Of a stretch of DNA of 64,000 bases, positions 41,465 to 50,410 are shown piece by piece; the first letter of the stretch is position 1; every line of letters starts with the position of its first letter. The notes beneath the pieces are model-generated. The model saw only the letters and a program-made list of their open reading frames with translations, was not told the origin of the DNA and searched no databases. The DNA comes from PBB1 sp040400875 (GTDB lineage: Bacteria; Pseudomonadota; Gammaproteobacteria; Burkholderiales; Burkholderiaceae_C), in NCBI GenBank assembly GCA_040400875.1, contig JBBAPK010000007.1, positions 1 to 64,000 on the forward strand, written 5' to 3'. The translations under genes and the position numbers were made by a program.

Positions 41465-42793
41465 ATGGCAAGACGTCAGCCCGCGCTGAGCCTTTTCTGG
41501 CGCACCTTCGTGCTGCTGCTGGTCTTGCTGGTCGGTGGCGTTTTCGCCTGGACCCAGACCTTTCGCGCGCTCGAGTTCGAGCCTCGTGCGGTGCAGGCCG
41601 CGCAGCAAATCGCCAGCCTCGTCAACATCTCACGCGTGGCACTGAGCGGGCCCGACGCCATCAGCCGCCTGACCATCATCAAGGCCGCTTCAGCCGACGC
41701 CGCGGTCAAGTTCGCGCCCCGCGAGCCGGGCGACCGCTGGACGCCCTACGAGGTCGATCGTTTCTCGCGTGCCATAGCAGCCGAGTTGCGCTCACGCCTG
41801 GGTGCCGACACGCTGGTGGCCCGAGAGCTCAACGGCGTGTCGGGCCTGTGGGTCGGCTTCCAGATCGAAGACGACGCTTACTGGCTGCAGGCCGATCCGA
41901 CCCGGCTGGGCGCTATGGCCATCAGCACGCTGCTGATCTGGGTCGGCATCGCGCTGGCCATCACGATCTTTGGTGCCCTGGCCATTGCCACGGCCATCAC
42001 CAAGCCGCTGCGCGAGTTGTCGTTCACGGCCAGCCGCATCCGCGAAGGTGAGTTCGATTCGCGGCTCGACAAGAACACGCTGACCAGTGAGATCCGGCAG
42101 GTCAACATGGGCTTCAACCGCATGGCGCGCGAACTGGCCAAACTGGAAGACGACCGCGCGGTGATGCTCGCTGGCATCTCGCACGACCTGCGCACGCCGC
42201 TGGCGCGACTGCGGCTGGAAGCAGAGATGAGCGTGCACGACGAGGAAGCGCTCAACAACATGGCGCTCGATATCGATCAGCTCGACGCGATCATCGACAA
42301 GTTCATGGACTATTCGCGGCCTGGCGACGCGCGTCTGGCGTCCATTTCGCTGGCCGGGGTGATCGACCGCGAAAGCGCGGCCTTTCGCGATCCGTCGGGC
42401 ATCAAGATCACCTCCAGGGTGCCCGCCGAAGTCATGGTGATCGCCGACGAGACCGAACTCGGGCGCGTGCTGCAAAACCTGTTTGAAAACGCCCGCCGCT
42501 ACGGGCGCAGCACCGATGACGACATGGCGCATGTGGATGTGACCTGCGCCCCCGAAGGCCCTTGGCTCAAGCTGATCGTGCGCGACCATGGCCCTGGCGT
42601 CGCGATTGAAAAGCTCGCCAAGCTGACCACGCCTTTTTACCGCGCAGACTCAGCACGAACCGCTGCCACCGGCGCCGGTCTGGGACTGGCGATTGTGGAA
42701 AAGGCGATTCAGCGCATGGGCGGCGCGCTGGACTTCGATCTGCCCAGCGACGGCGGCTTCGTGGTGCAGATCACGCTCAAGCGGCCCCTGTAG
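41465..42793 (+). CDS. envZ: EnvZ-like sensor histidine kinase
   Basis: A 442-residue inner-membrane kinase. TM1 is about 12-29, followed by a periplasmic domain to about 148, TM2 about 149-175 and a HAMP region. The H-box is AGISHDLRTPLARLRLE with His240. The HATPase domain has NLFENARRYG (N-box), RDHGPGV (G1) and GAGLGLAIVEKA (G2). It pairs with the upstream OmpR. Its last 19 bases belong to the first copy of the 105-bp direct repeat, so the 3' end marks the boundary of the inserted segment. Confidence 0.92.
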   Translation: MARRQPALSLFWRTFVLLLVLLVGGVFAWTQTFRALEFEPRAVQAAQQIASLVNISRVALSGPDAISRLTIIKAASADAAVKFAPREPGDRWTPYEVDRFSRAIAAELRSRLGADTLVARELNGVSGLWVGFQIEDDAYWLQADPTRLGAMAISTLLIWVGIALAITIFGALAIATAITKPLRELSFTASRIREGEFDSRLDKNTLTSEIRQVNMGFNRMARELAKLEDDRAVMLAGISHDLRTPLARLRLEAEMSVHDEEALNNMALDIDQLDAIIDKFMDYSRPGDARLASISLAGVIDRESAAFRDPSGIKITSRVPAEVMVIADETELGRVLQNLFENARRYGRSTDDDMAHVDVTCAPEGPWLKLIVRDHGPGVAIEKLAKLTTPFYRADSARTAATGAGLGLAIVEKAIQRMGGALDFDLPSDGGFVVQITLKRPL

Positions 42794-42879
42794 CGGCCCG
42801 CGCCGCAGGGCTTCAGCGCATCAGCAGACACACGGCGCGCGCTTCGATCGACTCGCCGCGGCCCACCGGGCCCATGCCT
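42775..42879. repeat. Direct repeat copy A (105 bp) at the envZ end
   Basis: Matches 44196-44300 over 105 bases with two differences (TGTAGCGGCC versus TGTGGCAGCC). It contains the end of envZ, the old intergenic bases and the last 67 bases of an ispF reading frame. The offset between copies is 1421 bases. Confidence 0.95.
42813..42879 (-). pseudogene. Orphan 3' fragment of ispF
   Basis: These 67 bases encode the last 22 codons of ispF (ending SIEARAVCLLMR-stop) and are identical to the end of the intact gene at 44234. Nothing upstream in this copy belongs to ispF, so it is a relic of the duplication. Confidence 0.85.
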
Positions 42880-44195
42880 GGCCTGCCGTCCTAGGGGAGG
42901 CAGTGGCTCGCCACCCAGCCGCTCGCATCGGCCGGATCGTCGACATATTGGGCGATCAGGCTGAACCAGTCCCAGCCGTAAGTCAGCGACGCCAGTGCCA
43001 CGGGCGCCCTCTCCGAGAGGGAAATCTGCAGTCTTTCATCCTGCATCAGACGCGCAATCTCGGCGGCCAGATGTTCGGGATCAGCAGCGCGGAACATCAC
43101 GCAATCACGGTCTTTTTGTAAGCGACTGGCAAAGGCTGGATGGTCTGATACCACCACAGGAGTGCGCGCCGCCAAAGCCTCGCACAGCGTGTTGGGAAGG
43201 CCCTCGGCATACTCGTGTCGAGAAGGCACCAGCACCATGTCGGCCGAACGCATGCGGGCACGGACCTCTTCATTGGGCAAATTACCCAAGAAACGAATCC
43301 GGTCGGCGACCCCAAGTGCCTCTGCCCGCGCGGCCCAGACCTGAAGATCCCCGCTACCGGCAAAGTCGATTTCCAGCCGCAGGTTCCTCGCCGCCAGGAA
43401 AGCCGACGCCTCGAGGCAATCGCCGATCCCCTTCTCTTTCACCACGAGACCGGCGTAAAACGCCCTGAACAGGCAGTCTGACTGGGCAGCTGGCTTGGCA
43501 TGCGGGTCGGGCGTCAGCGGTGGCCGGTCCCAAGGCACGATCCTGTCGGGCGCCAGACCCAGCACCGTTCGCATCGACAGCGAGGCGTTCAAACTGTGAT
43601 TGCTGACGCAGGGCACATTCGGCCCCGAGAGCGCCCAGCGCAAAAGCTTGTTCTCGATCCGTTGTCGCAACGTTGCAGCACCAAAGATATCGGCAAAGAC
43701 AGGCAGAGTAGGCACACCTCGCCAACGTGCCCACAGCAGCGCATAGCGGTGGGGCATCCGCACGATCATCCGGTCGGGCGCGAGTTCCGTCAGAAGCGGC
43801 AGGATCCGCCGCGCCGAGTAGGCAGTCGCGCCGTCGATTCCCATCGACCAGAGGTTCGGTGCGACTTTTTCGCGATGAGGGCGATCGCACACCGACAAAG
43901 TGGTCACATGGAACCGCTCGCTCAAGCCGGCAACCAACTCAACCGAAGCGTTTTGGTCGCGGTATGTCTCGGGCAGGTCCTCGGACAGACGCCTCCAAGC
44001 GGCCCCGTAATCCCCGTACTGAAAGACCAACAAACGTTCCAAGCTCAGCTCCCGATTGGCCCCAAAGCACTCTCTTCGATCGACCCCAACGCAGGGTTCG
44101 CTGTCGCAAGATCCAACAACATCGCAGCCCGGCCAGCCGCTCCTAGGCGCTCTTTATCTCGTCCAAAGGGTGCCAAATTCCCATGCCTAAATCCG
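42880..44195. mobile_element. Inserted segment between direct repeats (glycosyltransferase island)
   Basis: A 1316-base segment, less GC-rich than its surroundings, between the two 105-bp repeats. It carries one gene on the minus strand and no transposase or integrase. CCCATGCCT ends repeat A (42871-42879) and recurs just before repeat B (44180-44188). A GGCC(T/A)GCCG-TCCTAGG-like motif also occurs near both ends (42880-42895, 44131-44147). These look like traces of the recombination that brought it in. Classified as mobile only by its structure. Confidence 0.55.
42891..44042 (-). CDS. GT4-type glycosyltransferase
   Basis: A 383-residue GT-B fold glycosyltransferase. The N-terminal Rossmann part opens LLVFQYGDYGAAWRRL; the C-terminal donor domain has FRAFYAGLVVKEKGIGDCLEA, RIRFLGNLPNEEV and the family signature VPSRHEYAEGLPNTLCEALA followed by PVVVSD. 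The start is TTG 44042 with GGGAG 6 bases upstream. Such enzymes add sugars to lipopolysaccharide or exopolysaccharide. It is the only gene between the two 105-bp repeats, with lower GC than its neighbours, consistent with recent acquisition. Donor and acceptor unknown. Confidence 0.85.
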   Translation of the reverse strand: MERLLVFQYGDYGAAWRRLSEDLPETYRDQNASVELVAGLSERFHVTTLSVCDRPHREKVAPNLWSMGIDGATAYSARRILPLLTELAPDRMIVRMPHRYALLWARWRGVPTLPVFADIFGAATLRQRIENKLLRWALSGPNVPCVSNHSLNASLSMRTVLGLAPDRIVPWDRPPLTPDPHAKPAAQSDCLFRAFYAGLVVKEKGIGDCLEASAFLAARNLRLEIDFAGSGDLQVWAARAEALGVADRIRFLGNLPNEEVRARMRSADMVLVPSRHEYAEGLPNTLCEALAARTPVVVSDHPAFASRLQKDRDCVMFRAADPEHLAAEIARLMQDERLQISLSERAPVALASLTYGWDWFSLIAQYVDDPADASGWVASHCLP

Positions 44196-44300
44196 GCTCA
44201 AGCGGCCCCTGTGGCAGCCCGCGCCGCAGGGCTTCAGCGCATCAGCAGACACACGGCGCGCGCTTCGATCGACTCGCCGCGGCCCACCGGGCCCATGCCT
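44196..44300. repeat. Direct repeat copy B (105 bp) at the ispF end
   Basis: Second copy of the repeat. It includes 17 bases that match the end of envZ coding sequence but are no longer in that gene, and the true 3' end of ispF. Confidence 0.95.
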
Positions 44301-44731
44301 TCAGCGGTCTTCGCCTTGATGTTGACCTGATCGGGTTGCACCGTCATCGCCTGGCCCAGGCGCAAACGCATGGCCGGCACGTGCGGCGCCATCTTTGGTT
44401 TCTCGGCCACGATGGTGCAGTCGATGTTGGCGATCTTCCAGCCGGCAGCACGCACACGCCGCGCAGCCTCGGCCAGCAGCGCCAGCGAATCGGCGCCGCG
44501 AAACTGCTCGTCGGTGTCTGGAAAGTGGCGACCGATGTCACCCATGGAGGCAGCGCCGAACAAGGCGTCGGTGATGGCATGCGCCAGCGCATCGGCGTCC
44601 GAGTGCCCTTGCAGGCCGTGCGTGTGGGGAATGGTCACCCCGCCCAGAATCAAGGCGCGGCCGGTCACCAGCGCGTGGCTGTCCCAGCCTTCGCCAATGC
44701 GAAATGGCGATGCGAATACAGGCGCGGTCAT
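44234..44731 (-). CDS. ispF: 2-C-methyl-D-erythritol 2,4-cyclodiphosphate synthase
   Basis: A 165-residue enzyme of the MEP isoprenoid pathway that cyclises CDP-ME-2-phosphate to MEcPP. Metal ligands in GWDSHAL (Asp17, His19), the GGVTIPHTHGLQGHSDADAL signature, GDIGRHFPDTDEQFRGADS and the end GMGPVGRGESIEARAV are present. It follows ispD after 24 bases. Its last 67 bases are duplicated at 42813. In a phototroph the pathway also feeds carotenoids and the bacteriochlorophyll tail. Confidence 0.96.
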   Translation of the reverse strand: MTAPVFASPFRIGEGWDSHALVTGRALILGGVTIPHTHGLQGHSDADALAHAITDALFGAASMGDIGRHFPDTDEQFRGADSLALLAEAARRVRAAGWKIANIDCTIVAEKPKMAPHVPAMRLRLGQAMTVQPDQVNIKAKTAEGMGPVGRGESIEARAVCLLMR

Positions 44732-44755
44732 GGTGTGTCTTTCTCTGGGTTGAGC

Positions 44756-45475
44756 TCAGCGTGTGCGCAGCAGCCTGGCCGCCAGCGCAAAGTCGGGCGG
44801 GAACGTGACCTTGAGGTTTTCCATGTCGCCGCATACCAGCCGCGGGGCGTGCCCGAGCGACTCGACGGCACTGGCTTCATCGGTGACCGACACGCCGGCG
44901 CGCTCGGCGGCCATCAGCGCGTCTCGCAGCAAGCCGATGCGAAACATCTGCGGCGTTTGCGCCTGCCACATGCGCGATCGAGCCACAGTGGCACCCACGC
45001 GCTCGTCGTCGTCCCATGCGCGCTTGAGCGTGTCGGCCACGGGCAGCGCCAGCAGCCCGCCCACCTCGTCGTCGAGGCAGGCATCGATCAGCCGATCCAC
45101 TGCCTCAGGCAGGATCAGGCAACGCGCAGCGTCATGAACCAGCACCCAGTCACTTGGCTGCGCCCCGCGCTCGATCAGGCAATCCAGGCCGCGCGACACG
45201 GTGGCGGCGCGGGTGGCACCACCGCGATATTCCAGCCAACCTTCAAAGCCCGGCAGCAGCGACGCGAAGTGCGTGTCGGTCGCACTCAGCATCACCAGCA
45301 CCCGATGCAGCCTGTCGACCTGAGCCAGCGCGGCCAGCGTGTGGCCGACCACCGTGCTGCCGGCCAGGGTTTCGTACTGCTTGGGGCCCACGCTGCCGGC
45401 GCGTTCGCCCACACCGGCACACGGCACGACAGCGTAGAGACGGGGCGAACTGTGGGGGCTGGGCGGCAGGGGCAT
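44756..45475 (-). CDS. ispD: 2-C-methyl-D-erythritol 4-phosphate cytidylyltransferase
   Basis: A 239-residue nucleotidyltransferase that makes CDP-ME from MEP and CTP. The CTP-binding loop VPCAGVGERAGSVGPKQY, the VHDAARC segment and WQAQTPQMF are family hallmarks. It is divergent from mfd across 85 bases and followed by ispF in the same operon. The first ~10 residues are a Pro/Ser-rich extension. Confidence 0.96.
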   Translation of the reverse strand: MPLPPSPHSSPRLYAVVPCAGVGERAGSVGPKQYETLAGSTVVGHTLAALAQVDRLHRVLVMLSATDTHFASLLPGFEGWLEYRGGATRAATVSRGLDCLIERGAQPSDWVLVHDAARCLILPEAVDRLIDACLDDEVGGLLALPVADTLKRAWDDDERVGATVARSRMWQAQTPQMFRIGLLRDALMAAERAGVSVTDEASAVESLGHAPRLVCGDMENLKVTFPPDFALAARLLRTR

Positions 45476-45500
45476 GGGGGCTTTGTAACGGGGTGAATTC

Positions 45501-45506
45501 TATAAT
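45501..45506 (+). promoter_or_regulatory. -10 element TATAAT upstream of mfd
   Basis: A perfect TATAAT 54 bases before the mfd ATG, predicting a start near 45513. No matching -35 at 17 bases; TTGTAA at 45483 is too close. Confidence 0.5.
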
Positions 45507-45510
45507 TTGC

Positions 45511-45547
45511 CCCTGCTTCGCCCCGCAGGGATCGTCTCTCGGGGCGA
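45511..45547 (+). promoter_or_regulatory. Possible H-type RNA pseudoknot in the mfd leader
   Basis: Stem 1 pairs CCCTGC (45511-45516) with GCAGGG (45525-45530). Stem 2 pairs TCGCCCC (45518-45524) with GGGGCGA (45541-45547). The four arms interleave with loops of 1, 0 and 10 bases, which is pseudoknot geometry; otherwise they are two mutually exclusive hairpins. The element ends 13 bases before the ATG, covering the only Shine-Dalgarno-like GGGG. Confidence 0.4.
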
Positions 45548-45560
45548 TTTGCTTTGTCTG

Positions 45561-48500
45561 ATGAAAACACCCTCTATCGCCCCCGGCAAGCGCCACACCC
45601 TGCCGCGTCCACTTGGCTGCGCCGATTCGCTGCTGATAGCGCGCCACGCGCAATCGCAAGCCGCGCAAAAGCGGCTGACCGCCATCTTCACCGCCGAGCC
45701 TGCCGACACCCAGCGGCTCGAAGGCGAGCTGTCGTTTTTCGCGCCTGAGCTTCGCATCGCCGTCTTCCCCGATTGGGAAACGCTGCCCTACGACACCTTC
45801 TCGCCGCACCAGGATTTGATCTCCGAGCGGCTCGCCACGCTGTGGCGGCTGCTGCACGCGCGCAACAACGGCGAGCTCGACGTGGTGCTGATGCCCGCGT
45901 CGACCGCGCTGGTGCGCCTCGCACCGCCGAGCTTCCTTGCCGCTTACACCTTCAACTTCAAGCAAAAGGAAAAGCTCGACGAGGCCGCGCTCAAGGCGCA
46001 ACTCACGCTGGCTGGCTACCAAAACGTGAGCCAGGTGGTGTCGCCGGGCGAATACGCGGTGCGCGGCGGGCTGATCGATTTGTTTCCGATGGGCTCGCTG
46101 GTGCCCTACCGCGTGGACCTGTTCGGCGACGAGGTTGATTCGATACGCACCTTCGACCCCGACACCCAGCGCAGCTTGTACCCGGTGCCTGAAGTGCGGC
46201 TGCTGCCAGGTCGCGAATTTCCGATGGACGAGGACGCGCGCAATGCATTTCGCTCGCGCTGGCGAGAGCGCATGGAAGGTGACCCGACCAAGGTTCGCCT
46301 GTACAAGGACATCGGCACCGGCCTGGCCACGGCGGGCATCGAGTACTACCTGCCGCTGTTCTTCGACCAGACGGCCAGCATCTTTGAATACCTGGGTGCG
46401 GGCAGCGATCAACCCGCCGCGCTGGTGCTGCATGGCGAGGTCGATGAGACCCTCAAGCGCTTTTGGGTCGACACGCGCGAACGCCATCGCTTCTTGCAGC
46501 ACGACCGCGAGCGGCCCATCTTGCCGCCCGAAGACCTTTTCCTGCGCTCGGAAGACTTCTTTACGCTGGCTGGCGCTCACGCCACGCTCAGCCTGCGCGG
46601 TCGCGACTCGGCCGATGACGCCGCGCTCAGTTGGGCGCGCGCCCTGCCCGATCTGGGCGTTGACCGCGGCGCGCCCGAGCCGCTGAAAAAGCTGCAGATC
46701 CACGTGGGCACCACAGCGCACCGCGTGCTCATCGTGGCCGAGACGCAAGGCCGGCGCGAAAGCCTGCTCGAGCTGCTGCGCGACAGCCGCATCGAGCCGC
46801 CGAGCGTGGCCTCGCTGGCCGAGTTTCAATCGAGCGACGAGCGTTTCGCGATCGCAGTGGCGCCGATGGCCTCGGGCTTTTTCTGGAGCGATGCCGAAGA
46901 AGGCGTGGCCATCGAGTTCATCACCGAGACCGAACTGTTCGCCACCAGCCCGACCGCACGCCGGCGCCGCAAGCAAGAGCAAGTCAGCGATGTCAATGCG
47001 CTGATCAAGGACCTGTCCGAGCTGAAGGTAGGCGATCCGGTGGTGCACATGAACCACGGCATCGGCCGCTACGTGGGCTTGCGCAACATCGACACCGGCG
47101 ACGGCGACAGCGAGTTCTTGCACCTTGAGTACGCCGACAAGGCCACGCTGTACGTGCCAGTGGCGCAACTGCACCTGATCAGCCGCTACACCGGCGTCAG
47201 CGCCGAGGAAGCACCGCTGCACCGACTGGGCTCGGGCCAGTGGGAAAAGGCCAAGCGCAAGGCGGCCGAGCAGGTGCGCGACACCGCGGCCGAACTGCTG
47301 CACCTGTATGCCCGCCGCGCCGCGCGCGAGGGCTACGCATTTCGCTTTTCGCCACACGACTACGAGGCCTTTGCCGCGAGCTTCGGCTTCGAGGAAACGC
47401 CCGACCAGAAGGCCGCCATCCACGCCGTCATCCAGGACATGATCAGCCCCAAGCCCATGGACCGGCTGGTGTGCGGCGACGTGGGTTTCGGCAAGACCGA
47501 AGTCGCCTTGCGCGCGGCCTTTGTGGCGGTGACCGGCGGCAAGCAAGTGGCCATCCTGGCGCCCACCACGCTGCTGGCCGAGCAGCACTACCAGAACATC
47601 TCCGACCGCTTCGGCAAGTGGCCGATCAAGGTCGCCGAGATGTCGCGTTTTCGGTCGACCAAGGAAATCAAGGCCGCGCTCGAAGGGCTGGACGACGGCA
47701 CCATCGACATCGTGGTCGGCACTCACAAGCTGCTCAGTCAGGGCACGAAATTCAAGCGCCTCGGGCTGCTGGTGATCGACGAGGAACACCGCTTTGGCGT
47801 GCGCCACAAGGAAGCGATGAAGGCCTTGCGCGCCGAGGTCGACGTGCTCACGCTCACCGCCACGCCCATACCGCGCACGCTGGGCATGGCGCTCGAGGGC
47901 CTGCGCGACCTGAGCGTCATCGCCACCGCACCGCAGCGTCGCCTGTCGATCAAGACCTTCGTGCGCAGCGAATCGAGCGGCACCATCCGCGAGGCGGTGC
48001 TGCGCGAGTTGAAGCGCGGCGGTCAGGTCTACTTCCTGCACAACGAGGTCGACACCATCGAGAACCGCCGCGACAAGCTCGCCGAGCTGCTGCCTGAAGC
48101 ACGAATCGCCATCGCCCACGGCCAGATGCCCGAGCGCGAACTCGAGCGTGTGATGCGCGACTTCGTGGCCCAGCGCCACAACCTGCTGCTGTGCTCGACC
48201 ATCATCGAAACCGGCATCGATGTGCCCAGCGCCAACACCATCGTCATCAGCCGCGCCGACAAGTTCGGTCTGGCGCAGTTGCACCAGCTGCGCGGTCGGG
48301 TCGGCCGCTCGCACCACCAGGCCTACGCCTACTTGCTGGTGCCCGACATCGAAGGGCTCACCAAGCAGGCCGCGCAGCGCCTGCAAGCCATCCGGGACAT
48401 GGAAGAACTGGGCTCGGGCTTCTATCTGGCCATGCACGACCTCGAGATCCGTGGTGCGGGCGAGGTGCTGGGCGAAAACCAGAGCGGCAACATGATGGAA

Positions 48501-49100
48501 GTCGGCTTCCAGCTCTACAACGAGATGCTGGCCGAGGCGGTGCGCTCGCTGAAGCTGGGCAAGGAACCCGATCTGATGTCGCCGCTGTCGGTGACCACCG
48601 AGATCAACCTGCACTCGCCGGCGCTGCTGCCCAACGACTACTGCGGCGATGTGCACACCCGGCTGAGCCTGTACAAAAAGCTGGCCAGCGCTTCGAAGAA
48701 CGAGCAGATCGACGCGATGCTCGAGGAGATCACCGACCGCTTCGGCAAGCTGCCGACACAGGGCCAGACGCTGTTCGATGTACACCGGCTGCGCGTGCTG
48801 GCCAAGCCGTTCGGCGTGATGAAGATCGACGCCGCGCCGGCCCTGACGGTCATCAGCTTCCGGCCCAACCCGCCGGTTGACGCCATGAAGATCATCGAAC
48901 TGGTGCAAAAAAATCGCCACATCAAGCTCGCGGGCAACGACAAGCTGCGCATCGAGCGCGCCACGCCTGCCGCCAAGGACCGCGCCCAGACCATCCGCGA
49001 CGTGCTGCGCGCGCTGGGCCAGCCCACCAGCCATGACGTTGCAGCAGCCCACATCCCGCCCGCGCGGCCACCCCAAGCCCTCACGGGAAGACCGAAATGA
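45561..49100 (+). CDS. mfd: Transcription-repair coupling factor Mfd
   Basis: An 1179-residue SF2 translocase that displaces stalled RNA polymerase and recruits UvrA. The UvrB-homology region is N-terminal (LFPMGSLVPYRVDLFGDEVDSI, in parts). The RNA-polymerase-interacting domain lies near residue 490 (VHMNHGIGRYVGL). Walker A GDVGFGKTE is near 639 and the DEEH box near 738, then FLHNEVDTIENRR, TIIETGIDVPSANT and RVGRSHHQAYAYLL. An upstream in-frame ATG-less extension has no similarity, so ATG 45561 is used. The stop overlaps serB by four bases. Confidence 0.97.
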   Translation: MKTPSIAPGKRHTLPRPLGCADSLLIARHAQSQAAQKRLTAIFTAEPADTQRLEGELSFFAPELRIAVFPDWETLPYDTFSPHQDLISERLATLWRLLHARNNGELDVVLMPASTALVRLAPPSFLAAYTFNFKQKEKLDEAALKAQLTLAGYQNVSQVVSPGEYAVRGGLIDLFPMGSLVPYRVDLFGDEVDSIRTFDPDTQRSLYPVPEVRLLPGREFPMDEDARNAFRSRWRERMEGDPTKVRLYKDIGTGLATAGIEYYLPLFFDQTASIFEYLGAGSDQPAALVLHGEVDETLKRFWVDTRERHRFLQHDRERPILPPEDLFLRSEDFFTLAGAHATLSLRGRDSADDAALSWARALPDLGVDRGAPEPLKKLQIHVGTTAHRVLIVAETQGRRESLLELLRDSRIEPPSVASLAEFQSSDERFAIAVAPMASGFFWSDAEEGVAIEFITETELFATSPTARRRRKQEQVSDVNALIKDLSELKVGDPVVHMNHGIGRYVGLRNIDTGDGDSEFLHLEYADKATLYVPVAQLHLISRYTGVSAEEAPLHRLGSGQWEKAKRKAAEQVRDTAAELLHLYARRAAREGYAFRFSPHDYEAFAASFGFEETPDQKAAIHAVIQDMISPKPMDRLVCGDVGFGKTEVALRAAFVAVTGGKQVAILAPTTLLAEQHYQNISDRFGKWPIKVAEMSRFRSTKEIKAALEGLDDGTIDIVVGTHKLLSQGTKFKRLGLLVIDEEHRFGVRHKEAMKALRAEVDVLTLTATPIPRTLGMALEGLRDLSVIATAPQRRLSIKTFVRSESSGTIREAVLRELKRGGQVYFLHNEVDTIENRRDKLAELLPEARIAIAHGQMPERELERVMRDFVAQRHNLLLCSTIIETGIDVPSANTIVISRADKFGLAQLHQLRGRVGRSHHQAYAYLLVPDIEGLTKQAAQRLQAIRDMEELGSGFYLAMHDLEIRGAGEVLGENQSGNMMEVGFQLYNEMLAEAVRSLKLGKEPDLMSPLSVTTEINLHSPALLPNDYCGDVHTRLSLYKKLASASKNEQIDAMLEEITDRFGKLPTQGQTLFDVHRLRVLAKPFGVMKIDAAPALTVISFRPNPPVDAMKIIELVQKNRHIKLAGNDKLRIERATPAAKDRAQTIRDVLRALGQPTSHDVAAAHIPPARPPQALTGRPK

Positions 49101-49807
49101 CAGCTGAATTCGCGCCCGGCCTGATCGTTCAGGGATTCAAACCACCGTTGCTTCTGAGTGACTTCAAGCTCATCGCGTTCGACATGGACTCGACGCTGAT
49201 CAACATCGAATGTGTCGATGAGATTGCCGATGCCGCCGGGCGCAAGGCCGAGGTGGCCGCCATCACCGAAGCCGCCATGCGCGGCGAGATCACCGACTAC
49301 AAAGACAGCCTGCGCCGGCGCGTGGCGCTGCTGCAAGGCGTGCCGGTCACAGCGCTCGAGCAGGTCTACAGCCAGCGCTTGCGACTCAACCCCGGCGCCG
49401 AAACACTGGTGCAGGCCTGCCAGGCCGCTGGCCTGAAAACGCTGCTGGTGTCGGGCGGCTTCACCTTTTTCACCGACTGCATCCGCGACCGTCTGAGGCT
49501 CGATGCGGCGCGTTCCAATGTGCTCGAAGTCGAAGCCGGCGTGCTCACCGGTCGCATGGTCGACCAGCCCTGGGGCGACATCTGCGACGGCGAGGAAAAG
49601 CGCCGCACGCTGCTGGCCACCTGTGCCGAAATGGGCATCAGCGCGGCGCAGGCGATTGCAGTCGGCGACGGCGCCAACGACCTGCCGATGATGGGCGTGG
49701 CCGGGCTGTCGGTGGCGTACCACGCCAAGCCGCGCGTGCGCGAGCAGGCGATGGTGGCGATCAACGAAGGCGGCCTGGACCGCCTGCTCGAGGTGCTGCG
49801 CGCCTGA
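49097..49807 (+). CDS. serB: Phosphoserine phosphatase
   Basis: A 236-residue HAD-family phosphatase, the last step of serine synthesis. The nucleophile motif is AFDMDSTLINIE (Asp29, Asp31), motif II VSGGFTFF, the motif III Lys is in EEKRRT and motif IV is GDGANDLPMM. It is the short form without the N-terminal ACT domain. Its ATG overlaps the mfd stop. Confidence 0.95.
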   Translation: MTAEFAPGLIVQGFKPPLLLSDFKLIAFDMDSTLINIECVDEIADAAGRKAEVAAITEAAMRGEITDYKDSLRRRVALLQGVPVTALEQVYSQRLRLNPGAETLVQACQAAGLKTLLVSGGFTFFTDCIRDRLRLDAARSNVLEVEAGVLTGRMVDQPWGDICDGEEKRRTLLATCAEMGISAAQAIAVGDGANDLPMMGVAGLSVAYHAKPRVREQAMVAINEGGLDRLLEVLRA

Positions 49808-49813
49808 GCCGAA

Positions 49814-50332
49814 TCACACCGGCGCGCTGAGCACCACGATGCCGTCCTCGTCGGCCACCAGCCATTCGCCGGGGCGCACAGTGACGCCCTGAATCTGCAC
49901 CGCCACATCGCGCAGGCCCCGGTTCTTGCGGTCGGTGGGCAGCGGCATCAAGCCCAGCGCGCGGATGCCCACATCGGCGGCGGCCAGCTCGGCGCTGTCG
50001 CGCACACAGCCATCGACCACGATGCCGGCCCAGCCGTTCTTGGCTGCGCCCGCAGCGATGTTGCCGCCAACCAGTGCGCGGCGCAGCGATGCGCCGCCGT
50101 CGACCACCAGCACACGGCCGGCGCCAGATTCTTCGAGCGCGGCCTTGACCACCGAGTTGTCATCCAGGCAGCGCACGGTGCTGATGGGCCCGGCAAAGCG
50201 AGCCTTGCCGCCGAAGTTCTTGAACACCGGTGGCAGCGCACGAAAGGCGCCGCTGGTGTCGGTCTTGTACTGGTCGCCCAGATCGCAGGTGTTGGCGCAA
50301 GGCTGGGCTGGGGAGGGATCGGCAGCGTTCAT
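49814..50332 (-). CDS. rraA: RraA-family protein (RNase E regulator-like / HMG aldolase-like)
   Basis: A 172-residue protein with the RraA fold: GPISTVRCLDDNSVVKAAL, VLVVDGGASLRRALVGGNIAAGAAKNGWAGIVVDGCVRD (in parts) and a C-terminal GEWLVADEDGIVVL. The family includes RraA, which inhibits RNase E, and class II 4-hydroxy-4-methyl-2-oxoglutarate/oxaloacetate aldolases; the R-x19-D type motif of the aldolases (GGNIAAGAAK...RD) seems present. Start at 50332 gives MNAADPS. It converges on serB with 6 bases between the stops. Confidence 0.85.
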   Translation of the reverse strand: MNAADPSPAQPCANTCDLGDQYKTDTSGAFRALPPVFKNFGGKARFAGPISTVRCLDDNSVVKAALEESGAGRVLVVDGGASLRRALVGGNIAAGAAKNGWAGIVVDGCVRDSAELAAADVGIRALGLMPLPTDRKNRGLRDVAVQIQGVTVRPGEWLVADEDGIVVLSAPV

Positions 50333-50410
50333 GGGGTCGAGATCGAGTTGGGTTTGAGCGCACTGTGCCACGGGCCAAGTGCCACCAGTCACCGGCGCCC
50401 GCAGCGCGGC

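Noticed and set aside
45243..49076. A 1277-codon open frame antisense to mfd
   Set aside because: High-GC shadow frame: His/Gln/Arg-rich translation with no family motif, while the opposite strand encodes a complete Mfd.
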